The position numbers were made by a program, and so were the translations under genes. Of a DNA stretch of 64,000 nt, positions 26,379 through 34,112 are shown in pieces. Source of the DNA: Flavobacterium sp. MK4S-17 (GTDB taxonomy: Bacteria > Bacteroidota > Bacteroidia > Flavobacteriales > Flavobacteriaceae); contig NZ_WWEP01000014.1 of the NCBI RefSeq assembly GCF_009848495.1, forward strand, positions 44,358 through 108,357, given 5' to 3'. Under the pieces are notes generated by a model that was given only the letters and a program-made list of their open reading frames with translations, did not search any database and was not told the DNA's origin. Position 1 is the first letter of the stretch. Each line of letters begins with the position of its first letter.

Positions 26379-27441
26379 ACACCTTTACAGTCCAGCCAAA
26401 ACTATCTTCAGCCAGCTTATATTGTATATTGGTAAGTTTTTCCTTAAGTTCCAAAGCTATGGAGTGTTCCTGCTCCGGCAGTTCATAATACTCGTCCTGA
26501 TAGCTAAAACCTACTATAGGGTTTACAACTGCAGCCGTGCCTGCACCAAAAATTTCCTTTAATGAACCATTAGTGGCTGCTTCAATCAGTTCACTAACCA
26601 AAACAGGGCGAACCTCTACATTTATATTTTCACTCTTCGCCAGTTCAATAAGGCTTTTGCGGGTAACACCGTCCAGTATCCTTTCACTTGTTGGAGCAGT
26701 GTATAAAGTATCATTAATCCTGAAAAATACATTCATTGTACCTGCTTCCTCCAGCTTGGTGTGCGTGGCATCATCAGTCCATATAATTTGCTGGAACCCT
26801 TTTTCATTGGCCAGCCTTGTAGGGTAAAATTGTGCCGAATAATTACCGGCTGCCTTTGCAGCACCTATACCTCCATTAGCGGCACGGCTGTAGTGCTCGG
26901 CTATTATAACTTTTACAGTGCCGGAATAATAAGCTTTTGCAGGAGATAAAATAATCATAAACCTGTAGTGCATAGAAGGGGCTGCCACCACGCCTGAACC
27001 TATGGCAATCATAAACGGCCTGATGTAAAGGGAGTTGCCTTTGCCTTTTTTAACCCATGCCTTTTCAAGCTCCAACAGCTTTTTCATGCCTCCCATAAAA
27101 ACTCCTTCAGGAACAGCGGGCATTGCCAGCCTGTTGGCAGACTTGTTGAATCGCTCAAAATTCTGGTCGGGCCTGAAAAGCCACACATCATCATTATCAT
27201 CTTTGTAGGCTTTCATGCCTTCAAAAATGGCTTGCCCATAATGAAAAACTTTGGCGGAAGGATCTATAGGGAAAGGCTCATAAGGCTTGATAACTGGTTT
27301 TTCCCATTCCCCGTTTTTATAATCACAAACCAGCATATGGTCGGTAAAAATGTTGCCGAAGGTTAAGTTTTCAAAATCTACAGTATCAATTTTAGAAAAT
27401 CCGGCACGGGTAATGGCAATATCGGTAGTATCGTTATTCAT
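26377..27441 (-). CDS. ilvE: Branched-chain amino acid aminotransferase
   Basis: A fold-type IV PLP aminotransferase for valine, leucine and isoleucine. It has 354 residues, as in the longer class of BCATs. Key motifs are VFHYGQAIFEGMKAYK (substrate side), RPDQNFERFNKSANRLAMP, YIRPFMI, the PLP lysine in GGIGAAKAAGNYSAQ near residue 195, and the cofactor phosphate loop near RILDGVTRKSLIELA. It is a single gene with its own promoter-like box. No other branched-chain genes are in the window. Confidence 0.95.
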   Translation of the reverse strand: MNNDTTDIAITRAGFSKIDTVDFENLTFGNIFTDHMLVCDYKNGEWEKPVIKPYEPFPIDPSAKVFHYGQAIFEGMKAYKDDNDDVWLFRPDQNFERFNKSANRLAMPAVPEGVFMGGMKKLLELEKAWVKKGKGNSLYIRPFMIAIGSGVVAAPSMHYRFMIILSPAKAYYSGTVKVIIAEHYSRAANGGIGAAKAAGNYSAQFYPTRLANEKGFQQIIWTDDATHTKLEEAGTMNVFFRINDTLYTAPTSERILDGVTRKSLIELAKSENINVEVRPVLVSELIEAATNGSLKEIFGAGTAAVVNPIVGFSYQDEYYELPEQEHSIALELKEKLTNIQYKLAEDSFGWTVKV

Positions 27442-27471
27442 TAAGTAAGGTTAGTTAAGTTGTGTATACTG

Positions 27472-27479
27472 CAAATCTA
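27472..27479 (-). promoter_or_regulatory. Candidate -7 box of ilvE
   Basis: The minus strand reads TAGATTTG, a full TAnnTTTG match, 30 bp before the ilvE ATG. Confidence 0.45.
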
Positions 27480-27587
27480 CAAAAAAATATATGCCTTGCC
27501 TGTTTGTTAAATATAAGTTTTTTATGTATAATGTATATGGGAATTATATAATTATCAATAAAGTATATAAAATTACGCTTTTCTGTA

Positions 27588-27595
27588 TAAATTTG
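27588..27595 (+). promoter_or_regulatory. Candidate -7 box of the DUF4920 operon
   Basis: TAAATTTG matches TAnnTTTG, 25 bp before the ATG at 27621. Confidence 0.45.
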
Positions 27596-27620
27596 CCTGT
27601 AAATTAATCTGAAATACCTC

Positions 27621-28271
27621 ATGAAAAAAACTTTTATAGTGGCAGCTTCGCTGTTGGTTTTAACAGCCTGCCAGAAAAATAAGGAAACAGAAGTAAAATC
27701 TGAAGAAACTATTATTGAAACTCCTACAGATACTGTAACTGTTGATACAGATACTATTGCTGCGGTTGAAACTGATGGAGTGGAAAATGCTCAGCTGGCA
27801 GGTGCTGATGAGGAAGTGAAAAACGTAAAGGAGAAAATAGAAGTAAAACAGCCTAAAGAGCTTAAAGTTGAGTATGCTGCCTTTGGCGATAAGATTATTG
27901 CACAAAATGCCCTTAGCAAAGAGGAGATGCTTAAAAAATATAAAAACCTTAAACCGGGTGACACCATTAATGTAAAATTCAAGTCAACCGTACAGGATGT
28001 TTGCCAGAAAAAAGGCTGCTGGATGAAACTTGAGCTTCCAAACGGTAAGGATTCTTTTGTAAGATTTAAGGATTATGGATTCTTCGTGCCTTTAAATGCA
28101 GCTACCCATGAGGCCGTAGTAAGCGGTAAGGCATTTATTAATGAAATTTCTGTAGCCGAACTTAAACATTATGCCAAAGATGGCGGGAAGCCTCAGGAGG
28201 AAATAGATAAAATTACTCAGCCTAAAGTAACCTACGCTTTCCAGGCAGATGGTGTTTTAATCAGCAAATAA
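27621..28271 (+). CDS. DUF4920 lipoprotein
   Basis: A 216-residue lipoprotein (lipobox VLTACQ near residue 17) with an acidic, threonine-rich linker to about residue 70. A DUF4920-type domain follows (AFGDKIIAQNALSKEEML, VQDVCQKKGCWMKLEL, YGFFVPLNAATHEAVVSGKA). The two cysteines in DVCQKKGC are conserved-looking and could bind metal or form a disulfide. The biochemical role is unknown. It is the first gene of an operon with a CxxCH lipoprotein (3 bp gap) and mnmD. Confidence 0.8.
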   Translation: MKKTFIVAASLLVLTACQKNKETEVKSEETIIETPTDTVTVDTDTIAAVETDGVENAQLAGADEEVKNVKEKIEVKQPKELKVEYAAFGDKIIAQNALSKEEMLKKYKNLKPGDTINVKFKSTVQDVCQKKGCWMKLELPNGKDSFVRFKDYGFFVPLNAATHEAVVSGKAFINEISVAELKHYAKDGGKPQEEIDKITQPKVTYAFQADGVLISK

Positions 28272-28274
28272 TTA

Positions 28275-28745
28275 ATGAAGGTTTTAGTATATATATTTAT
28301 TGCCTCTGCATTGTTTTTATCCTGTGGCAGTAAGAATGAAAATAATAAAGAGGAAGCCAAAACAGGGCAGGAGCAGCCGGCAAACCATGCAGACGGTGAA
28401 AGCGATGGGCTGGTAATGTATGAAATGTCAGAAATGGCAGCCCTTATGGAGCAAATGTATGTAGATAATATGAGGCTTAAGGAAAGGATAACCAATGGCG
28501 ATACTATCGGTAATTTTCCTTCTCATTTTTTAAAGATACATGCCTCAGCAATGACTGATGAAAGTGAAAACGACGCTTTTTTTAAAGAACAGGCGGCAAA
28601 ATTTATAAAGGCGCAGGAGTTAATTTATAAAGACTCTATAAATGCATCCAAACATTTTAATGATGCCGTATCATCATGCGTTAAGTGCCATGAGGTTAAA
28701 TGCACCGGGCCAATACCGCGCATTAAAAAATTATACATAAAATAA
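28275..28745 (+). CDS. Small lipoprotein with a C-terminal CxxCH heme-binding motif
   Basis: A 156-residue lipoprotein (lipobox LFLSCGS). The mature part is mostly helical, and near the C-terminus reads SSCVKCHEVKCTGPIPRI. The CVKCH sequence is a c-type heme attachment site, placed at the end of a four-helix-like region as in cytochrome c'. It may be a small electron carrier or heme-based sensor at the outer face of a membrane. Its position beside a DUF4920 lipoprotein is probably meaningful. No close named family is recognised. Confidence 0.72.
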   Translation: MKVLVYIFIASALFLSCGSKNENNKEEAKTGQEQPANHADGESDGLVMYEMSEMAALMEQMYVDNMRLKERITNGDTIGNFPSHFLKIHASAMTDESENDAFFKEQAAKFIKAQELIYKDSINASKHFNDAVSSCVKCHEVKCTGPIPRIKKLYIK

Positions 28746-28746
28746 T

Positions 28747-29409
28747 TTGAAAAGGGAAATTATATACACGCAGGATGGCTCTGTAACAATATACCTGCCG
28801 GAAATGAAGGAAACCTATCATTCTAAATTCGGGGCAGTACAGGAAGCTTATCATGTATTTATAAAAAACGGGCTGGCCTTAACAAAAGGGCAGCCCGTTT
28901 CAATTTTGGAAATAGGATTCGGTACAGGACTTAACGCCTTTATTACTTACCTTGAAACAAAAAAAGCAGGGCAGCAGGTTTATTATGAAGGTATTGAGGC
29001 TTACCCTGTACCAATGGATGAAGTACCACTCCTGAATTATGCAGGGCAGACAGGTGCCGAAGACGAAAAAGAAGTTTTTAATTTAATGCATTATACCGAC
29101 TGGGACAGAGAAACTGCAATTAGTGATAAATTTATATTAAAAAAACGCAAACTGCTGTTTCAGGATATAAAAGAGCATAATAAGTATGACCTGATTTATT
29201 TTGATGCTTTTGGCTACCACGCACAGCCCGAATTATGGGATACTGTTATTTTTAAGGCAATGCATACTGCTTTAAAAACAAACGGAATATTAGTTACTTA
29301 TGCCTGCCGTACGGTAATAAAAAAAGCAATGCAGGAGGCAGGGTTAACAGTTGAAAAATTACCCGGCCCACTGGGTAAAAGGGAAATGCTGCGGGCTGTT
29401 AAGCTTTAA
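28747..29409 (+). CDS. mnmD: tRNA 5-aminomethyl-2-thiouridine methyltransferase
   Basis: A stand-alone MnmD (DUF752) enzyme of 220 residues that methylates nm5s2U34 of tRNA. The SAM site is SILEIGFGTGLNAF near residue 52, and the family motif LIYFDAFGYHAQPELWD is near residue 148. The oxidase half found in fused MnmC is absent. The start is a TTG, one base after the previous stop, because no in-frame ATG occurs before the conserved N-terminus. Codon-based coupling to the upstream lipoprotein gene is likely. Confidence 0.88.
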   Translation: MKREIIYTQDGSVTIYLPEMKETYHSKFGAVQEAYHVFIKNGLALTKGQPVSILEIGFGTGLNAFITYLETKKAGQQVYYEGIEAYPVPMDEVPLLNYAGQTGAEDEKEVFNLMHYTDWDRETAISDKFILKKRKLLFQDIKEHNKYDLIYFDAFGYHAQPELWDTVIFKAMHTALKTNGILVTYACRTVIKKAMQEAGLTVEKLPGPLGKREMLRAVKL

Positions 29410-29544
29410 AATTTTGTTAAAAAATTATCATAATAAAAAGTTTAACAATTCTGAGTGATACTATTTTTTATAAATGAAACGTTTTTTTAGTTAAATTTAC
29501 ATATTCGTTCTTACCACCTACTAACAATTAATAATTTTTGGAAA

Positions 29545-29745
29545 ATGCCAAGACCCATGTTTAGTTATACAAAAAGAATTTTGGAGAGCGTGAGCTTTGA
29601 TACCAATTTATTTTGTAAAGAACTGGAAAAAGCAATAAAGATATTATTGCCTTATGAGGTTGAACAACTTATAGACTGGCTGAATAATTATATTACTGAA
29701 AAGCCGGAACTAAAAGCGTGTCTTATTTATGTAGAAAAGCAATAA
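29545..29745 (+). CDS. Small conserved-looking hypothetical protein
   Basis: A 66-residue soluble helical protein, unrecognised. It reads MPRPMFSYTKRILESVSFD, then FCKELEKAIKILLPYEVEQL and LIDWLNNYITEKPELKACL. The coding character is good: an A-rich leader precedes the ATG and a strong terminator follows directly. It stands alone between mnmD and the convergent oxyR. Proteins of this size with a similar hydrophobic-helix pattern are frequent in flavobacteria, but no function is known to me. Confidence 0.65.
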   Translation: MPRPMFSYTKRILESVSFDTNLFCKELEKAIKILLPYEVEQLIDWLNNYITEKPELKACLIYVEKQ

Positions 29746-29753
29746 ATAAAAAG

Positions 29754-29775
29754 AAAGGAGCCTTAAGGCTCCTTT
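29754..29775. terminator. Bidirectional terminator between the 66-aa gene and oxyR
   Basis: AAAGGAGCC-TTAA-GGCTCCTTT is a perfect stem followed by a T-run. It lies between convergent genes. Confidence 0.88.
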
Positions 29776-29776
29776 T

Positions 29777-30724
29777 TTATTTTTTATGCAGCGGGCTGGT
29801 TATCTCCACATTCTGAAAGGTAATGGCGCCCCGCACCACGCCTGCTATAGTGCTTCGAAGTGCTTCAATTATGTGCAGTTTTAGTTCTTTTTTAGAATAG
29901 ATAAGGCTCACTTCGCGCGATGGGCGCGGTTCTTTAAAATGCCTGAGCTTTTCTGTGGCTTTACCGTTCATGTCCAGAGTATGGAGGTAGGGCAGCAGTG
30001 TCATGCCCAAACCTTCATCGGCAAGTTTTACAAGTGTTTCAAAACTTCCGCTTTCAATCTGGAAAGGTGTATCGGTACCAAGGCTGTTGGCACGGCAAAT
30101 ATTCAATACATTGTTCCTGAAACAGTGCCCGTCCTGTAATAACAAAATGTTATTAAGGTTTTCTTCAAGGTCTTCAACCTCAAATTCCTTCTTTTTATAG
30201 GCGGGATTATTTTCCGGTACATACGCCACAAAAGGTTCATAATACAAAACAATCTCTTTTATAGATTCCTCACTAAGGGGTGTTGCGGCAATGGCGGCAT
30301 CAAGCTGGCCGTTTTTAAGCATCCTTATTATTTCTTCGGTAGTATGCTCTTCTATAATAAGGTTTACCTTAGGGTATTTGTTTATAAAATTGGTCATGAA
30401 CATGGGCAGGAGTGTAGGCATTATAGTGGGTATTATCCCTACTTTAAACTCTCCGCCTATGTAACCTTTCTGCTGGTCAACTATATCCTGTATCCTGCCA
30501 GATTCATTGACAATATTTTTGGCCTGCAAAACTATTTTTTGCCCTACTTCTGTAAGCTGTATAGGTTTTTTACCGCGGTCAAAAATTTGTACATCAAGTT
30601 CTTCCTCAAGCTTTTGTATCTGCATGCTTAAAGTGGGCTGTGTAACAAAACATTTTTCGGCGGCAAGGGTGAAATTTTTATGTTCGGCAACTGCCAGTAC
30701 ATAATGAAGCTGGGTAATAGTCAT
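29777..30724 (-). CDS. oxyR: OxyR-type LysR regulator (hydrogen-peroxide sensor)
   Basis: A 315-residue LysR-family activator. The winged HTH is at residues 1-60 (MTITQLHYVLAVAEHKNFTL, VTQPTLSMQIQKLEEELDVQ). The effector domain contains the two redox cysteines, C201 and C210, within DGHCFRNNVLNIC, at the spacing of the E. coli OxyR pair. It should sense peroxide through a disulfide and activate defence genes. It is divergent from dps (109 bp gap), the classic OxyR target. Confidence 0.92.
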   Translation of the reverse strand: MTITQLHYVLAVAEHKNFTLAAEKCFVTQPTLSMQIQKLEEELDVQIFDRGKKPIQLTEVGQKIVLQAKNIVNESGRIQDIVDQQKGYIGGEFKVGIIPTIMPTLLPMFMTNFINKYPKVNLIIEEHTTEEIIRMLKNGQLDAAIAATPLSEESIKEIVLYYEPFVAYVPENNPAYKKKEFEVEDLEENLNNILLLQDGHCFRNNVLNICRANSLGTDTPFQIESGSFETLVKLADEGLGMTLLPYLHTLDMNGKATEKLRHFKEPRPSREVSLIYSKKELKLHIIEALRSTIAGVVRGAITFQNVEITSPLHKK

Positions 30725-30757
30725 GAAATAGATTTTTATGATAAAATTATAAAAACG

Positions 30758-30772
30758 ATTGATATAAGCTAT
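30758..30772. promoter_or_regulatory. Possible OxyR half-site between oxyR and dps
   Basis: ATTG-N7-CTAT resembles the OxyR element ATAG-N7-CTAT with one mismatch. A weaker ATAA follows at the expected further 7 bp. The site is about 60 bp before the dps ATG. The match is partial. Confidence 0.25.
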
Positions 30773-30832
30773 GGCTAAAATAAATAATTTTACGTAAATT
30801 TATAATGCAAAACTTACAACAATCAACGTATT

Positions 30833-31348
30833 ATGAAAACTAAAAAACAAGAAAAAAAGACTTCAGACAAGGAAGTTAATGTATTGGGTTTACCCGTTAA
30901 GGAAACAGAAGTAATAGCTGCAGAGCTTAATATATTGTTATCAAACTTTCAGGTTTATTATCAAAATTTAAGAGGCATACACTGGAATATAAGGGGTAAA
31001 CGCTTTTTTGACCTTCATGTTAAATTTGAAGAATTATATAATGATGCCCAGCTTAAAATTGACATGGTTGCCGAAAGGGTGCTTACATTAGGCGGAACGC
31101 CGCTGCACACATTTGAAGATTATATTGCCAACAACAGGCTGGAGGTTGGTAAAAATGTTTCTAAAGATGAAGAAGCGGTACATTTAATTATTGAGTCATT
31201 AAGCAATCTTCTTAAGATAGAAAGGGTTATACTGGATGAATCAGATAAAATTAATGATGAGGGTACCAACTCCATGATGAGCGATTTTATTACCGAGCAG
31301 GAAAAAACGGTATGGATGATGAAAGCCTGGAGCGAGGAAAGCATATAA
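30833..31348 (+). CDS. dps: Dps-family DNA-binding ferritin
   Basis: A 171-residue mini-ferritin that oxidises Fe(II) with peroxide and protects DNA in a dodecamer. The ferroxidase ligands are visible: H50 (IHWNIRG), H62 and E66 (DLHVKFEELY), and D77 and E81 (KIDMVAERVLTLGG). A lysine-rich N-terminal tail (MKTKKQEKKTSDK) may contact DNA. It is divergent from oxyR, consistent with peroxide induction. Confidence 0.93.
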   Translation: MKTKKQEKKTSDKEVNVLGLPVKETEVIAAELNILLSNFQVYYQNLRGIHWNIRGKRFFDLHVKFEELYNDAQLKIDMVAERVLTLGGTPLHTFEDYIANNRLEVGKNVSKDEEAVHLIIESLSNLLKIERVILDESDKINDEGTNSMMSDFITEQEKTVWMMKAWSEESI

Positions 31349-31400
31349 TGCAATAACATTTTTATAACAGCAGCATTATAAGATATAGGCAGAAAATTTA

Positions 31401-31408
31401 TATCTTCG
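31401..31408 (+). promoter_or_regulatory. Candidate -7 box five bases before the 93-aa gene
   Basis: TATCTTCG is a one-mismatch form of TAnnTTTG and ends five bases before the ATG at 31414, implying a very short or absent 5' leader. Confidence 0.35.
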
Positions 31409-31413
31409 CACTC

Positions 31414-31695
31414 ATGAGGTTTTTGGTAAGCATAGTGCTGTTAATGTTTGTTACCTTCCTTACCACGCCCACAATTGTGAGTATGGTAGAGGATGAAGCA
31501 GATATATCTGTATTTTACAGCTTTACCGAAGAAGAAATCCATAAGGAAATGCACGAAATAAAAGCAGGCCCCAGTGAATTTCAGTTTACCTTTTTACTTT
31601 TAATAAAAAACAAGACACTTATAAATTCTAAATATCTCCAGAGGCATGATAATGTTTTTGGAGATATTTTTTTACCTCCTCCTGAACAGGTATAA
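31414..31695 (+). CDS. Small hypothetical protein with N-terminal membrane/signal segment
   Basis: A 93-residue protein, unrecognised. Residues 1-22 (MRFLVSIVLLMFVTFLTTPT) look like a signal peptide or anchor. An acidic middle (VEDEADISVFYSFTEEEIHK) and FLLLIKNKTLINSKYLQRHD follow. It lies between dps and the SulP gene with its own promoter-like box and a weak hairpin downstream (31705-31719). It may be envelope-associated; function unknown. Confidence 0.6.
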   Translation: MRFLVSIVLLMFVTFLTTPTIVSMVEDEADISVFYSFTEEEIHKEMHEIKAGPSEFQFTFLLLIKNKTLINSKYLQRHDNVFGDIFLPPPEQV

Positions 31696-31704
31696 TACAT
31701 GCAC

Positions 31705-31740
31705 AGCCCATAGTGGGTTTTGTTTAAACGCGCAGCGTTT
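31705..31740 (+). terminator. Weak hairpin and adjacent 15-bp palindrome before the SulP gene
   Basis: AGCCCA-TAG-TGGGTT at 31705-31719 is followed by TTGTTT, which suits a weak terminator. AAACGC-GCA-GCGTTT at 31726-31740 follows, 27 bp before the SulP ATG, and could be an operator or a second stem. Confidence 0.35.
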
Positions 31741-31767
31741 AATAATTAATGTATTATATTTTTCGGT

Positions 31768-33399
31768 ATGACAAAAAAGACAAATCTTTTTGCGAACCTA
31801 AAGGCCGACTTTGCTTCGGGGCTTGTGGTTTTCTTGGTAGCACTGCCTTTGTGCCTTGGTATTGCACTTGCTTCCGGCGCACCACCATTATCGGGTATTA
31901 TTGCCGGTATAGTAGGTGGTATTGTAGTAGGCTCATTAAGTAACTCTCACATAAGTGTTTCCGGCCCTGCTGCTGGCTTAACTGCCATTGTGCTAACAGC
32001 AATTTCAACACTGGGGTCGTTTGAGCTTTTTCTGCTTACAGTATTGCTTGCCGGTGCTATGCAGTTGGTTTTAGGCTTTATCAGGGCTGGCAGTATCTCA
32101 AATTATTTCCCAAGTAATGTTATAGAAGGTATGCTGGCAGGTATAGGTGTTATTATTATCCTGAAACAGATACCCCACGCTGTGGGCTATGATAGCGACT
32201 TTGAAGGTGACCAGGCTTTTATGGAAGCTGATGGCGGTAATACCTTTAGCTCGCTCCTTGGCGCCATGGATTACTTACAGTTAGGTGCTGTAATTATAAC
32301 AGTTGTATCCCTGCTGATATTAATATTTTGGGATAAAGTGCCTTTTTTAAAGAGGCTTAAACTTATACCGGGTGCACTAGTAGCAGTAGTAGCCGGAGTT
32401 GCCATAAACGAAGCCTTTAAGGCAGCGGGAAGTACCTATACAGTAAGCGGCGAACACCTAGTAAAGCTGCCGGTGCCACAATCGCTTGAAGATTTGAAAA
32501 ATATAATTGTAATGCCTGATTTTTCGGGTTTTGGCAATACTCAGGTATGGATAACAGCCATTACCATTACAATAGTAGCATCAATAGAAACACTTTTGTG
32601 TATAGAGGCTTCTGACCGGATGGATGTTCAAAAACGCTACACCAATACAAACCTTGAGCTTAAGGCGCAGGGCATAGGTAACATCATCAGTTCACTTTTG
32701 GGTGGCCTTCCCATGACATCGGTAGTAGTACGTTCGTCAGCCAATGCAAGTGCAGGGGCAAAATCTAAAATGTCAACCATTATACATGGGGTACTTCTGC
32801 TTATTTGTGTGCTTGCCATACCTGTGTTGCTTAACCGTATCCCACTGGCTACACTTGCAGCAGTACTTTTAGTAGTGGGTTATAAGCTGGCAAGCCCTGC
32901 CAAGGTAAAACATTTTTGGAATAAGGGAATTTACCAGTTTGTCCCTTTTATAGCTACGTTGCTGGCTGCAGTATTAACTGACCTTTTAAAAGGTGTTGCC
33001 CTGGGAATGGTAATCAGTATTGTATTTATACTGAGGGGTAATTTAAAAAGGGCTTATAATTTCCGGAAAGAAGAATATAAGGAAGGTGATGTTATACATA
33101 TAGACCTTGCCCAGGAAGTTTCTTTCCTTAACAAGGCAGCTATAAAAACCACATTAAATGAAATGCCTGAAAACTCTAAAGTGGTTATTGATGCTTCGGA
33201 TACAGTATATATAGCCCAGGATGTATTGGATTTAATAGAAGAATTTGCCACTGTAAAGGCAAAAGAAGATAATATTGAAGTAACGCTTATAGGCTTTAAA
33301 ACTGCCTATGAGCTTGAAAATGCCGATAATAATAATGTGTTTGTAACACATAACAATGAAAACGGCAGCAACAGGAAGGAAAAGCAGGATATTTATTAA
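31768..33399 (+). CDS. SulP-family anion transporter with STAS domain (probable bicarbonate transporter)
   Basis: A 543-residue SLC26/SulP transporter with about 12-14 membrane segments. It begins with the family sequence LKADFASGLVVFLVALPLCL and GIALASGAPPLSGIIAGIVGG, and contains SVSGPAAGLTAIV. A C-terminal STAS domain (about 430-520; VVIDASDTVYIAQDVLDLI) follows. The direct downstream neighbour is a beta-carbonic anhydrase (44 bp gap). This pairing points to bicarbonate uptake, as for BicA-like SulP proteins, rather than sulfate; that is inference. Confidence 0.88.
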   Translation: MTKKTNLFANLKADFASGLVVFLVALPLCLGIALASGAPPLSGIIAGIVGGIVVGSLSNSHISVSGPAAGLTAIVLTAISTLGSFELFLLTVLLAGAMQLVLGFIRAGSISNYFPSNVIEGMLAGIGVIIILKQIPHAVGYDSDFEGDQAFMEADGGNTFSSLLGAMDYLQLGAVIITVVSLLILIFWDKVPFLKRLKLIPGALVAVVAGVAINEAFKAAGSTYTVSGEHLVKLPVPQSLEDLKNIIVMPDFSGFGNTQVWITAITITIVASIETLLCIEASDRMDVQKRYTNTNLELKAQGIGNIISSLLGGLPMTSVVVRSSANASAGAKSKMSTIIHGVLLLICVLAIPVLLNRIPLATLAAVLLVVGYKLASPAKVKHFWNKGIYQFVPFIATLLAAVLTDLLKGVALGMVISIVFILRGNLKRAYNFRKEEYKEGDVIHIDLAQEVSFLNKAAIKTTLNEMPENSKVVIDASDTVYIAQDVLDLIEEFATVKAKEDNIEVTLIGFKTAYELENADNNNVFVTHNNENGSNRKEKQDIY

Positions 33400-33443
33400 T
33401 TGCAAAACTTTAGTTTTTTACATAAAGACAAAATACAGGATTT

Positions 33444-34082
33444 ATGAACTTAGATTTCTATAAAAAAATAATTGAAAATAATAAAGCGTGGTCTAACTCC
33501 AAACTTGCCGAAGACCCCGAGTATTTTAAAATGCTTGCAGAAGGGCAGTCGCCGCCTTTATTATGGATTGGCTGCTCAGATAGCCGTGTTCCGGCCAATG
33601 AAATTATTGGCGCTCAGCCGGGAGAGGTTTTCGTGCACAGGAATATAGCGAATATGGTTATACATTCGGATATGAATATGCTAAGCGTGCTGGATTATGC
33701 AGTAAATATTTTAAAGGTAAAGCACGTTATTGTATGCGGGCATTATGGGTGCGGAGGTGTTAAGGCAGCTATGGGAAACCAGTCAATAGGTATTATTGAT
33801 AACTGGATAAGGCACATAAAAGATATTTACAGGCACCACAGGCAATACCTTGACTCCATAATTAATGAAAACGACAGGTTTAATGCCTTTGTAGAAATTA
33901 ATGTAAAAGAACAGGTGTATGACCTTGCCAAAACATCTATAGTACAGGCTGCCTGGAAAAACGGGCAGGAATTATACCTGCATGGCTGGGTATATGGCCT
34001 TGATACGGGTATAGTGAAAGACCTTGAGGTTAACCTTAAGGATAATGCCGACCTTGATAAGGTTGACCGCCTTACAATATAA
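33444..34082 (+). CDS. Beta-class carbonic anhydrase
   Basis: A 212-residue zinc enzyme interconverting CO2 and bicarbonate. The zinc ligands are C44 (WIGCSDSRVP, with the D46/R48 dyad), H100 and C103 (VCGHYGCGGVKAAM). The length and the C-terminal YLHGWVYGLDTGIVKDL match the Can/YadF type. It is cytosolic. It lies 44 bp downstream of the SulP transporter, so the two probably cooperate in supplying bicarbonate. A strong terminator follows. Confidence 0.94.
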   Translation: MNLDFYKKIIENNKAWSNSKLAEDPEYFKMLAEGQSPPLLWIGCSDSRVPANEIIGAQPGEVFVHRNIANMVIHSDMNMLSVLDYAVNILKVKHVIVCGHYGCGGVKAAMGNQSIGIIDNWIRHIKDIYRHHRQYLDSIINENDRFNAFVEINVKEQVYDLAKTSIVQAAWKNGQELYLHGWVYGLDTGIVKDLEVNLKDNADLDKVDRLTI

Positions 34083-34112
34083 AAAAAAGCCCCGCAATTG
34101 CGGGGCTTTTTT
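34083..34112. terminator. Bidirectional terminator after carbonic anhydrase
   Basis: An 18-bp perfect palindrome, GCCCCGCAATTGCGGGGC (34089-34106), is flanked by an A-run and a T-run. It serves the carbonic anhydrase gene and the convergent LETM1-related gene. Confidence 0.93.

Noticed and set aside
31749..31943. Alternative frame over the start of the SulP gene
   Set aside because: It overlaps the well-conserved transporter sequence and shows no coding features of its own.
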